A stretch of DNA of 64,000 nt from Burkholderia thailandensis E264 (lineage in GTDB: Bacteria > Pseudomonadota > Gammaproteobacteria > Burkholderiales > Burkholderiaceae), in the NCBI RefSeq assembly GCF_000012365.1, contig NC_007650.1:2542001-2606000 (forward strand), in the 5' to 3' direction. Both the position numbers and the translations under genes were made by a program. The notes below the pieces were generated by a model that searched no databases, had not been told where the DNA came from, and saw only the letters and a list, made by a program, of their open reading frames with translations. Of this stretch, positions 1-9,100 are shown one piece after another (within the stretch, counting starts at the first letter, position 1; each line of letters opens with the position of its first letter).

Positions 1-399
1 CCAGCCGATGCGGCCTTTCGTCAGGTGATCGAGCGTCGACATTCGCCGCGCGAACAGATACGGCGGCTCGTACGTGAGATTCGCGGTCACGCCGAAGCCG
101 AGATGCGTCGTCGCGTGCGCCATTGCCGGCACGAGCAGCAGCGGATCGTTGACGGGCACCTGCACCGATTCGCGCAGCGCGACATCGGGGCCGCCGCCGT
201 ACACGTCGTAGACGCCCACGATGTCGGCGAGAAAGATCCCGTCGAACTTGCCGCGCTCGAGCGTGCGCGCGAGATCGGTCCAGTAGTCGAGGTCGGTGTA
301 CCGCGCGGAGCGGTCGCGCGGATGCGTCCACAAGCCGTGATTGATATGGCCGACGCAATTCATGTCGAACGCGTTCAGCAGGATCTTTCTCTTCGCCAT
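1..399 (-). CDS. Luciferase-like FMN-dependent monooxygenase, NtaA/SnaA/DszA family (3' part outside window)
   Basis: The first 133 codons of a gene whose 3' end lies beyond the left window edge. The ATG is at 399-397 on the minus strand. The protein begins MAKRKILLNAFDMNCVGH and continues with HGLWTHPRD, KFDGIFLADIVG and TANLTYEPPYLFARRMSTLDH. These are the conserved N-terminal blocks of the flavin-dependent two-component monooxygenases NtaA, SnaA, SoxA and DszA (usually about 440-460 residues). Such enzymes use reduced FMN and oxygen to attack sulfur compounds or aminopolycarboxylates in the cytoplasm. The gene starts 20 nt after the stop of the NlpA-like gene on the same strand, so the two are probably cotranscribed. 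A role in organosulfur scavenging is inferred; the substrate cannot be read from this fragment. Confidence 0.85.
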   Translation of the reverse strand, partial: MAKRKILLNAFDMNCVGHINHGLWTHPRDRSARYTDLDYWTDLARTLERGKFDGIFLADIVGVYDVYGGGPDVALRESVQVPVNDPLLLVPAMAHATTHLGFGVTANLTYEPPYLFARRMSTLDHLTKGRIGW

Positions 400-419
400 C
401 GCGCGCACTCGCGGCCTTG

Positions 420-929
420 TCACCCGACCGCGTACAGCGAGCCGAATGCGTTGTCGAGCGACTTCCTCACCGCCGGCGAATGCTGATGGATCGCAATGAA
501 GCGGCGAATGCGCGGATCGTTCGCGATCGCGACCGGCGCGCCGTCCTTCGGTTGATCGAAGCGTTTGATCTTCCTCGAATAGAGGCCGATCTTCATGATT
601 GTGCGCGGCGCGATCGCGACGAAATCGTAGCCGCCCTGCTTCTTCGCGTTCTCGAGGAACGGGATGTGATGAAAATGGTTGACGTCGATTTCCTGGTTCG
701 CGAGCGGCGCGCTCCAGTCGGTGAACTCGATGATCTTCACGTCGAGGCCCTGCGCCTCCTTCGCCGCCACCTTCAGCGCTCCGATCTGCGGGCTCGTCGC
801 GATGCCGGCCTTCAGCGGCGCGGAATCGGCATGCGCGAGCGGCGCGGCGAACGCGACAAGCGCAAATGCGGCGGCGGCCGCACGCGATGCGCGCCGGACG
901 ACGCGCACAAGGAAAAGGCGAGACTGCAT
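420..929 (-). pseudogene. NlpA/MetQ-like substrate-binding protein with internal in-frame deletion
   Basis: A 169-residue reading frame. I chose the ATG at 929 because it directly precedes a secretion signal (MQSRLFLVRVVRRASR, then an Ala/Phe-rich core ending PLAHADS). The body has the NLPA lipoprotein-family signature: LKAGIATSPQIGALKVAAKEA, the DWSAPLANQEIDVNHFHHIPFLE block, and IAPRTIMKIGLYSRKIK. Family members are about 260-280 residues. Here VAIANDP is followed at once by RRFIAIHQHSPAVRKSLDNAFG, which resembles the family C-terminus, so roughly 100 residues of the second lobe are missing without a frame change. There is no obvious lipobox. The remnant could still be exported but is unlikely to bind ligand. 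It is the upstream gene of the FMN monooxygenase. I call it a pseudogene from the length deficit; a functional short form cannot be excluded. Confidence 0.65.
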
Positions 930-1244
930 AGGAGAACTCTCTTCAGGATGCCGAAACGCATGTGTCCGGCGGTCAGGCGAAACCGCCTGCACCTACGCTT
1001 GCGCGACTGTGCGGCCGCTTCGTTTCGGAATGAACTGCGATCGATGATAGGGCCGGGCGGCGAAGATGGTCTACGAAGCGATTTCGCAAAGTAAATCGCC
1101 GCGGACGATATAGCGCGAACGCGCCGAGGGGTAAGCGGATCGTGCGGCAGCGCGATAGCCGCGCTACGTTCGCCCAGCTCCCGCCGGACAGGCGGATCGC
1201 CGCACGGCCGCGCGCCGCCGCGTGCGCCCGGCGGCGGCGCCCGC
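930..1244. other. Intergenic region between the nlpA-like gene and malR
   Basis: No coding region is supported here. Both flanking genes are on the minus strand, so this stretch holds the 3' end of the malR transcript and the promoter of the nlpA-like gene. A short less GC-rich stretch near 1040-1110 is the likeliest promoter position, but I see no clean -35/-10 pair. Confidence 0.5.
1212..1240 (-). terminator. GC-rich hairpin just downstream of malR
   Basis: GCGCCGCCGC (1212-1221) and GCGGCGGCGC (1231-1240) form a perfect 10-bp stem around a 9-nt loop, starting 4 nt after the malR stop on the minus strand. There is no U-tract, so this is a terminator-like or RNA-stabilising hairpin rather than a classical intrinsic terminator. 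Confidence 0.4.
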
Positions 1245-1961
1245 TCAGATCAACCCGCGAGCCGATGCGATGACGACCGCCTGCGCGCGGTTGTTCGCGC
1301 CGATCTTGCGCGCGGCGTTCGACAGATGGAACACGACCGTGCGCTCCGAGATGCCGAGAATCTTCGAGATTTCCCACGCCGTCTTGCCGCGCCCCGCCCA
1401 CTGCAGCGATTCGCGCTCGCGCGCGGTCAGATCGCACGAGCCCTGCCTGCGCAACCGGCAGTCGAGCAGTTCATGCATCGCCGCGTGCACGAAGCTCGCG
1501 AGCAACTGCGACAGACTCAACAGCCGCAGTATGTCGTTCGCGTCGTGCTCGAACGGATCGTCGGTCGCCATGCTGAGCATGCTGATCGCGCCGCTGCGAT
1601 CGTGAACGGGGCAACTGAGCCCGTAGACGAGGCCGTACGATTTCGCCTCGTCGCGCATGAGCTTCGCGCGGCCGGTCGTATAGAGCTCGTCGTGCCAGAT
1701 GAGCGGCACGGTCCGGCACCGGCAATGCTGGACGACGGGATCGATCGACAGGTAGTCGGCGGCGTCGTAACGCAGCCGCCACTCGGTCGGAAATCCGTCG
1801 AGCATGCAGCGGCTCGACGCCGCGCCGGAAATCTGATGCCGGTACGCGAAGTTCTTGAAGCCCAGTTGGCGAACGTGGTACGCCGTCTGCTCAAAGAGGC
1901 TCTTCTTGCAAGTCGCGCTCAGAATTTCGTTAAACGAACCAATGGACAAGCCTTCGAACAT
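1245..1961 (-). CDS. malR: MalR, orphan LuxR-type activator of the mal cluster
   Basis: A 238-residue LuxR-family regulator. The N-terminal half has the autoinducer-binding domain with the usual pocket residues in register: W61, Y65, D74-P75 and W89. The C-terminal half is a LuxR HTH domain (LTARERESLQWAGRGKTAWEI, then ILGISERTVVFHLSNAARKI). The ATG at 1961 gives the normal family length; the reading frame runs on upstream but that part is Arg/Ala-rich and unlike LuxR proteins. The gene is divergent from malA with 1.2 kb between, and no LuxI homologue lies in the window, so it is an orphan. Work on the B. pseudomallei group (recalled) describes MalR as the activator of the malleilactone genes, working without acyl-homoserine lactone. 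Identity rests on the protein type and its exact position beside malA. Confidence 0.9.
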   Translation of the reverse strand: MFEGLSIGSFNEILSATCKKSLFEQTAYHVRQLGFKNFAYRHQISGAASSRCMLDGFPTEWRLRYDAADYLSIDPVVQHCRCRTVPLIWHDELYTTGRAKLMRDEAKSYGLVYGLSCPVHDRSGAISMLSMATDDPFEHDANDILRLLSLSQLLASFVHAAMHELLDCRLRRQGSCDLTARERESLQWAGRGKTAWEISKILGISERTVVFHLSNAARKIGANNRAQAVVIASARGLI

Positions 1962-3120
1962 AGAACCGCCCAGCTCAAGTGAGGATGTTACGTTAGCGAA
2001 CCAATGAAGAAAGCGTGCTCGAAAGGACGTGCGGGCAACGGCGGCCCGCGCGCGGCGAAACGCCGGCGAGCGCGCCCGCCGCGCCGCCGAAGCGCGAGCG
2101 CGCCGTCCGTTTCGTCGGATGCGGCGGGACGATCGGCCGCCTGCGCCGAAGCCGAACCGGCGGCCGGCGATCGAGCATCGCTCGAATCCCGCGCGCGCCG
2201 GCCCTACCCGCATCACGGCCACCGCCGCACATGCGCGTGCGCGCGGCGCGCGCACGCGCGACGCCGCCCGGCAAGCAACGGACCCGCTGCGGCATGCGCC
2301 CTCGTACGCATGGCGGACCGGCGGCGCGCGCCGAAAGACCGCTGAAGACCGCTGCGGGCGATTGTCGGCTGACTCGACACGCACGACGCCAGCATCGACC
2401 GACGATCGAACAGGACATGCCCGGAAGACCGCCGGCGCACGCGGCTCCCTTTGTCTCGTCGGCGCACGCAGCGTTCTAGACGGGCGACGCGCGCACGGCG
2501 ACGGGCCGCACACGCGACGCACTGCGCACTCCGGCGGCGACGGCCCTTCGCCACGGCGGATCGGCAACGGCATTTCCGACTATTTCAGGGAGAGCGAAGT
2601 TCAGTTTGCTTTTAGATTGCCCCAGATTGTTTCAGATATTGGGATCAAAGCGGCGCCTCGTGCGCGAATTCATCCAGAACAAGGAGGAAATCCTCGGTGA
2701 ATTTCCAAATTTATTTTTCGGTAATTGCATAATTAAATACATTAAAGCAGCCCGCATCATTGGCCTCGATGATATCCACAATGCATCGAATCGACATCAC
2801 GGTTTTGCGCATATCGCGATCCGATTTCGCAATCGTTGCTTTTGGTTGAACATATCGACCCGGCATTTCGAAAGATAAAAATTTCCCGAGTGAACGTGTC
2901 GGGTATGCGGTCAAAGGATTGCGTCCGTCGCGGGTTCGCGAGCGTTCCATTGTTGGATTCCCAATAGCAATTCCTTCGAACCACCGGCATTCCATACAAC
3001 AGTTTTTGTATTTTTAGGAATAGTCTGATCCCGTTTTTGGAGAAAGTCCCAATCACGGTCGCACTCGCATTTATTGCGCCCGATTTACGCGAAATACACT
3101 GCAAATCGATTACGAAGCGA

Positions 3121-3136
3121 CTGTAAGAAGTTGCAG
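3121..3136 (+). promoter_or_regulatory. Lux-box-like operator upstream of malA (predicted MalR site)
   Basis: CTGTAAGAAGTTGCAG is an imperfect dyad (CTGtAA / TTGCAG) that fits the lux-box layout CTG-N10-CAG. Its centre (3128.5) lies about 42.5 nt before the start point predicted from the -10 element at 3159-3164, which is the class II LuxR-activator geometry. It is flanked by two ATCGATT copies (3105-3111 and 3138-3144), and a wider dyad CTGCAA (3099-3104) / TTGCAG (3131-3136) overlaps it. MalR binding is inferred from pattern and position. Confidence 0.6.
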
Positions 3137-3158
3137 TATCGATTGTTTCATTTCCTCT

Positions 3159-3164
3159 GATAAT
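3159..3164 (+). promoter_or_regulatory. Predicted -10 element of the malA promoter
   Basis: GATAAT matches the sigma-70 -10 consensus in five of six positions. No acceptable -35 lies 16-18 nt upstream, as expected for an activator-dependent promoter whose -35 region is covered by the lux-box-like operator. A start near 3171 would leave a leader of about 22 nt carrying the GGAG ribosome binding site at 3181-3184. Confidence 0.5.
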
Positions 3165-3192
3165 TTACCGCCGGTCATTCGGAGTGGTTCTC

Positions 3193-6100
3193 ATGAGGCA
3201 AATAGTTTCAACGAGCAACGGATCTCTCGATAGTCGAGCCCGGATCGTCGCATTCCCGTTCGCGGGCGGCAGCGACGCGAGCTACGCGGACATGGCCCGC
3301 GCACTTGGCGGCGCGTTCGCTTTCACGACGCTCAGCCTGCCCGGTCGCGGCGCGACCCAGCACATTCCGTTCTACGACGACTGGCCGTCTCTCGTCGACG
3401 ATCTCGCCGCCGAGGTCGCGCGGCTCGACGACGGCACGCCCTTCTTCCTGTTCGGCCACAGCCTCGGCGCGCTGCTCGCCTACGAAGTCGCGCGCGCGCT
3501 CGAGCAACGCGGCGGCGCGCAGCCGGCCGGCGTCTTTCTGTCGGGCCATCCCGCGCCCTCGCGCGAGCGCGCAACCGACGCATGGCGTCAACCGACGCAT
3601 GCGCTGCCCGACACCGCGTTCATCGAAGCCGTGCGACGCTGGGGCTTCTTCCCGGACGGCGCGCTCGACGATGCCGACGTCGCCCGCTACGTTCTTCCGC
3701 CGCTGCGGGCGGACCTCCGGCTCGCCGAAACCTACCGGCACGCCCCCGGCGACGCGCTGCGCGCGCCGTGCGCGATCTACGGCGGCGCGGCCGATCCGAG
3801 CACGACCATCGACGATCTGCGCGCGTGGCGCGCGCACGTCGGCTCACAGCATGCGTGCCCGGTCGAGACGTTCGACGGCCATCATTTCTATTTTCTGGAG
3901 CCGACATCGCGCGCGGCGCTGTGCGCGAGCGTCGCCGGCCATATCGAGCGACGGCTCGCGGAGCGCCCCGCGTCGATCGTCGCGGCGACGCCCGATCCGG
4001 GCTCGCGCGTCGCCGCGTGCCTGCGCGCGGCCGACGATTGGGGCGATGCGCATTCGGTGCTCGCCGCGATCCGCGAGCACGTCGCGCGCACCCCCGATGC
4101 GCTCGCGCTGAAGGACGGCGAACGCACGTGGACGTACCGGCAACTCGCATCGCATGCGGGCGAGCTCGCCGACGCGTTTCGCGCGGCGGGCGTCGGCCGG
4201 CAGGATGTGGTCGGCGTCTTTCTGCCGCACGGCGCCGAGTATGTGCTGACGATCGTCGCCGCATGGTCGATCGGCGCGTCGGTATGCCTGCTCGAAAAGA
4301 GCTGGCCCGATTCGCTCGTCGGCGAATTCGTCGCGAGCTGCCGCGTCGCGCAGTTCGCGACGACGCCCGAGTTGCTCGCGCGCGCGGCCAAACATCTGCC
4401 CGATGCGCGCTGCACGCTCGTCGGCGCGCGCCCGCCGCTCGCGGACCGCGCATGGGCGAGCGTCGCGCCGCGCCCCGACGACATCGCGTTCGTCTCGTTG
4501 ACGAGCGGCTCGACGGGCAAGCCGAAGGCCGTCCTCACGACGCACATCGGCACGAGCTACTGCTTCCACGCGCGCGACGCGCTGTACCCGTACGCCGACG
4601 GCGAGCGCGAAGGGCTCAACGTGTTTCTCGCGTGGGAATGCCTGCGCCCGCTGATGTTCGGCCGCCCGGCCGTCGTGATCGGCGACGACGTGATCTTCGA
4701 TCCGCCCCGGCTCGTCGCGCTGCTGCGTCGCGAGCGGATCACGCGGCTCGTCGTCACGCCGTCGCTGCTCGAAAGCGTGCTCGATTTCCCCGGCGTCGCC
4801 GCGCAACTGCGCGACGCGCTCGCGCACATGTCCGCGTGGTTCCTGATGGGCGAAGTCATGCCGCCGCGCGTCGTCGACAAGGCGCGCGCCGCGTTCCCGC
4901 CATCGGTGCGGCTCGTCAACGCGTACAGCACGTGGGAAAGCCTCGACGTCTGCTACGCCGATCTGCTGCCGTCGCGCGCGAGCGACGGCAGCAGGCGCGT
5001 GCCGATCGGCCGGCCGCTGCCCGGCTGCGCGCTCGCGGTGCTCGACGATGCGGGACGCGCCGTGCCGGCGGGCGAGACGGGCGAACTGCACATCGCGTCA
5101 CCCGGCCTCGGTCCCGGCTATCTCGACGATGCGGCGCGCACCGCCGAGAAATTCCTGCCGTCCGCGCCCGCGCTCGCCGAACGCGGGCACGACGCGCCCG
5201 TCTACCGGACGGGCGACCGCGCGCGGCTGCTGCCGGACGGCCAGATCTCGATCCTCGGCCGCATCGACAACACGGTGAAGATCCGCGGCTTCAAGGTGCT
5301 GCTGCACGCGGTCGAGAACGTGCTCGACGCGGTCGAAGGCGTCAGCAAATCGCTCGTCGTGCCGATCGACGATCCGCACACGCGGCAGCCGTCGGCGCTC
5401 GCCGCGTACGTCGTCGGCAGCGACGGCGCGCCGTCGGAGACGACGCTCGCGCGGCTGCGCCAGCAAGCGCGCGCGAAGCTGCCCGAATACGCGGTGCCCG
5501 CGCATTTCATCGGCCTCGATGCGTTTGCGCTGCGCGCGGGCACGTCGCGCAAGCTCGACAAGCAGGCGCTGCCGCCCGTGCCGAGCGACGCGCGAACCGC
5601 CCCTCGCGACGCCGCCGCCCCAAGCGCGGGCGACGGGCTCGAAGCGCGGCTCGCGCAAGTGTGGCGCGACGTGCTCGGCGTCGCGTCGGTCGCGCGCGAC
5701 GATCACTTCTTCGAGCTCGGCGGCAACTCGCTGAGCGCCGCGAAGGCGGTCGGCCTGCTCGGCGAGCGGCTCGGGCTCTCGCTCGCGGTCGTCGATCTGT
5801 ATCAGCACAGCCGGCTGCGGGATCTCGCCGATCACTGCCGCCGCTCGCGGGAGGACGCCGCGCGCCCGCGCGCGGACGAAGCGCGCGACGTTCGCGCGCC
5901 GCGCGCGGCATCGGCCGCCGATGCGCCGAAGGTCGCGATCGTCGGCATGGCCGGCCGCTTCCCGGGCGCGGACTCGGTCGACGCGTTCTGGCGCAACCTG
6001 ACGCAAGGCGTCGACAGCCTGTCGCGCTTCGCGCGCGAGCAGTTGCTCGCGAAGGGCGTCGACGCCGCGACGCTCGATCATCCGGACTGGGTGCCGGCCG

Positions 6101-9100
6101 CGCAGGCCGTCAGCGACGCGGACAAGTTCGACGCGCTCTTCTTCGGCATCGGCCCGCGCGAAGCGGCGCTGATGGACCCGCAGCACCGGCTCTTCATGCA
6201 AGTCGCGTGGAGCGCGCTCGAGCAGGCGGGCTACGCGCGCGCCGACAACCGCTACCGCACGCGCACCGGCGTGTTCGCGAGCTGCGGAATCGACGGCTAT
6301 CTCGTCCATCATCTGCAAGGCGGCGGGCTGCTCACGCCGCTCGATCCGGGCCGGCTGATGCTCACCGAGATCGGCAACGAGAAGGACTACATCGCGACGC
6401 GCGTCGCGTATCAGCTCGATCTCGGCGGGCCCGCGGTGTCGGTCGGCGCCGCATGCAGCAGCGCGCTCGTCGCGGTCGTGCAGGCGGTGCAGGCGATTCG
6501 CGCCGGCCAGTGCGAGATGGCGATCGCGGGCGCGTCCGCGCTGTCGTTCCCGAACTTCGGCTTCTGCTATGAGGACGGCCTCGTCGGCAGCGCCGACGGC
6601 CACGTGCGCCCGTTCGACGCGCGCGCGAGCGGCACGCTGTTCGGCGACGCGGTCGGCGCGGTCGCGCTCAAGCGGCTCGACCTCGCCGAAGCCGACGGCG
6701 ATCCGATCCTCGCGGTGATCTCGGGCGTCGGGCTGTCGAACGACGGCCGGATGAAGGCGGGCTACACCGCGCCGAACGCGGACGCGCAGCGGCGCTGCAT
6801 CGTCGACGCGCTCGACATGGCGGGCGTGCGCTCCGAGCAGATCTCGTACGTCGAGTGCCACGCAACCGCGACGCTGATCGGCGACGCGATCGAGCTGAAG
6901 GGGCTCTCCGACGCATTCGCGCAAACGCGCGGCGCCGGTGCCGACATCGCCGCCGTCGCGGGCGGCTGTGCGATCGGCAGCGTGAAAGGCAACATCGGTC
7001 ATGCGAATTGCGCGGCCGGCATCACGGGGCTCATCAAGACCGTGCTGCAGCTCCAGCACCGGCAGCGCGTGCCGACCGTGCATTTCGACACGCTCAATCC
7101 GAAGCTCGTGCCGTTCGTCGAGCACGATGCGTCGCCGTTCGTCGTGCAGCGCCGGATCGACGACTGGAGCGTCGCCGATCCGGCGACGCAATTGCCGCGG
7201 CGCGCCGGCGTATCGAGCTTCGGGATCGGCGGCACGAACGCGCACGTGATCGTCGAGGAAGCGCCCGCGCGCGCCGCCGCACCCGCCGAAGGCGTGCCGC
7301 GCGCGCATCACCTGATGACCGTGTCCGCACGCACGCCCGGCGCGCTCGCGCGCAACCTGCGAGCGCTCGCCGAGCAAGTCGCGACGATGGATGCGGCCGA
7401 TCTCGGATGCGCGGCCCATACGCTGCACGTCGCGCGCGACGCGCATCCGCTGCGGGTCGCGCTCGCCGTGCCCGCGCGGCCCGCCGAAGCGGCCGCCGCG
7501 CTGCGCGAGCGCGCCGGCGCGCTCGATGAAGCGCCCGACGCAGGCGACGCGCCCGGCGCGCCCGTTCGCGCCAAACCCGGCGCGACCGTCGCGTTCTGCT
7601 TCTCCGGCCAAGGCTCGCAGCATCCGGGCATGGCGCGCGAGCTGTATCGGTCGAACGCGGAGGCCGGCCGCTTCCGCCATCACTTCGACGCCGCGTGCGC
7701 GGCGCTCGAGCGCGCGCTCGGCGCGCCGATCGCGGACACGATCCTGAACGCCGGCGACGATGCGATGCGCCGCCCGCTCGTCACGCAATGCGGGCTGTTC
7801 GCGCTCGAGCACGCGCTCGCGTCGGTGCTCGGCGAATACGGCGTGCGGCCCGTCGCGGTCGCGGGGCACAGTATCGGCCAGTATGCGGCCGCCGTCGCCG
7901 CCGAGGCGCTCACGCTCGAGCAGGCGGCCGCGCTCGTCGCGGCCCGCGCGCGCGCGACCGAGGCGCTGACGGCGCTCGCGGCCGGCGACGGCGCGCATGT
8001 GCGCGGCGGCATGCTCGCCGTGACGGGCGACGACGCGCGCATCGAGCAGTGGGCGGCCGGGCGCGCCGACATGTGGATCGCCGTGCGCAACGCGCCGCGC
8101 ACGCTCGTGCTCGCGGGCACGGAACCCGCGCTCGCCGACGCCGCGCGCGCGCTCGCCGCGCTCGGTTGCCGGTGCCGGCCGGTGCCGGTGTCACATCCGT
8201 TCCATACGCCGCTGATGCAGCCCGTCGCCGACGCGATCGCCGCGCAGCGCATCGAGGGCGCCGCGCCGCGGATTCCGATGACGTGCAATGTGACGGGCGG
8301 CTGGCTCGGCGCCGACGCCGCATCGGCCGACTATTGGGCGCGCCATCTGCGCGAGCCGGTACGCTGGTCGGACAACGTGGCCGCGCTGCTGCGCTGGCAG
8401 CCCGACATCGTGCTCGAAATCGGTCCGGGCGCCGTGCTGTGCGGCCTGATCGGCAGGCATCTCGCGGCCGGGGCGAGTGCCGATGCATCGGCGCACGCGA
8501 ACGCGCCGCGCGTGCTGCCGTCGCTGCCCGCCGCGCGCGACGGCGCGGGCGACGCCGATCACTTCAGCAACGTGATCGGCCAATTGTGGTGCGCGGGCGT
8601 GGCGATCGACTGGCGCGCGTATCACGCGCACGAAGCGGCGTCGCCCGGCCGCGCGCTCGCGCGCGTGCCGCTGCCCGGCTATGCGTTCGAGCGCGACAGC
8701 TACTGGACGCGGCCCGAGGCGTCGATCTATGTCGATGCGGCGCCGGCTGCGGCCGAATCCGAGATCTCGGCAAACCGTGCGGAAAACCACGCAGCAAACC
8801 GCGCGAGCGTCCCCGCCGACGCCGCCGGCATCACGCCAAACGACGCGCCGGCAACGCCCCGCGCGCACGCGGCGTCGACGCTCGCGTGTTCCGGCGGATG
8901 CTCGTGCGCCGCCGGATCGCGGTCATGCAACGGCGGACATGACGCCACGGCCGCCGCCCGCATCGCCGCGCCGCCGCCTCCCGCGTCGCGCTGGCTCGCG
9001 CGGCTCAGGCCGCGCCGCCGGCCGCGCATGAAGCTGTACTGCTTCCCGTATGCGGGCGGCAGTAGCCGCAGCTTCGACGGCTGGGCGCGCACCGCGCCTG

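Larger units (their letters stand above)
1962..3192. other. Long malR-malA intergenic region, GC-rich then AT-rich
   Basis: From 1962 to about 2575 the sequence is very GC-rich; open frames on both strands there encode only Arg/Ala-rich low-complexity peptides and I support none. From about 2590 to 3190 the base composition shifts sharply to AT-rich, with tracts such as the one at 2700-2750. That is typical of regulatory or horizontally acquired DNA in this genome and suits a silenced, inducible promoter region. Short ORFs in the AT-rich part (for example 2606-2878) have no recognisable family and no good ribosome binding site. The proximal promoter is described separately. Confidence 0.7.

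Noticed and set aside
25..486. A plus-strand frame at the left edge
   Set aside because: The minus strand there encodes conserved N-terminal blocks of an FMN monooxygenase and the end of the NlpA-like protein.
2029..2700. A 223-residue plus-strand frame between malR and malA
   Set aside because: Arg/Ala-rich throughout, no ribosome binding site, no family resemblance.
5098..7998. A 966-residue minus-strand frame opposite malA
   Set aside because: It lies entirely antisense to the A, PCP, KS and AT domains and is Arg/Ala/Glu-rich with no family motifs; long antisense frames are expected in GC-rich genes with this codon bias.
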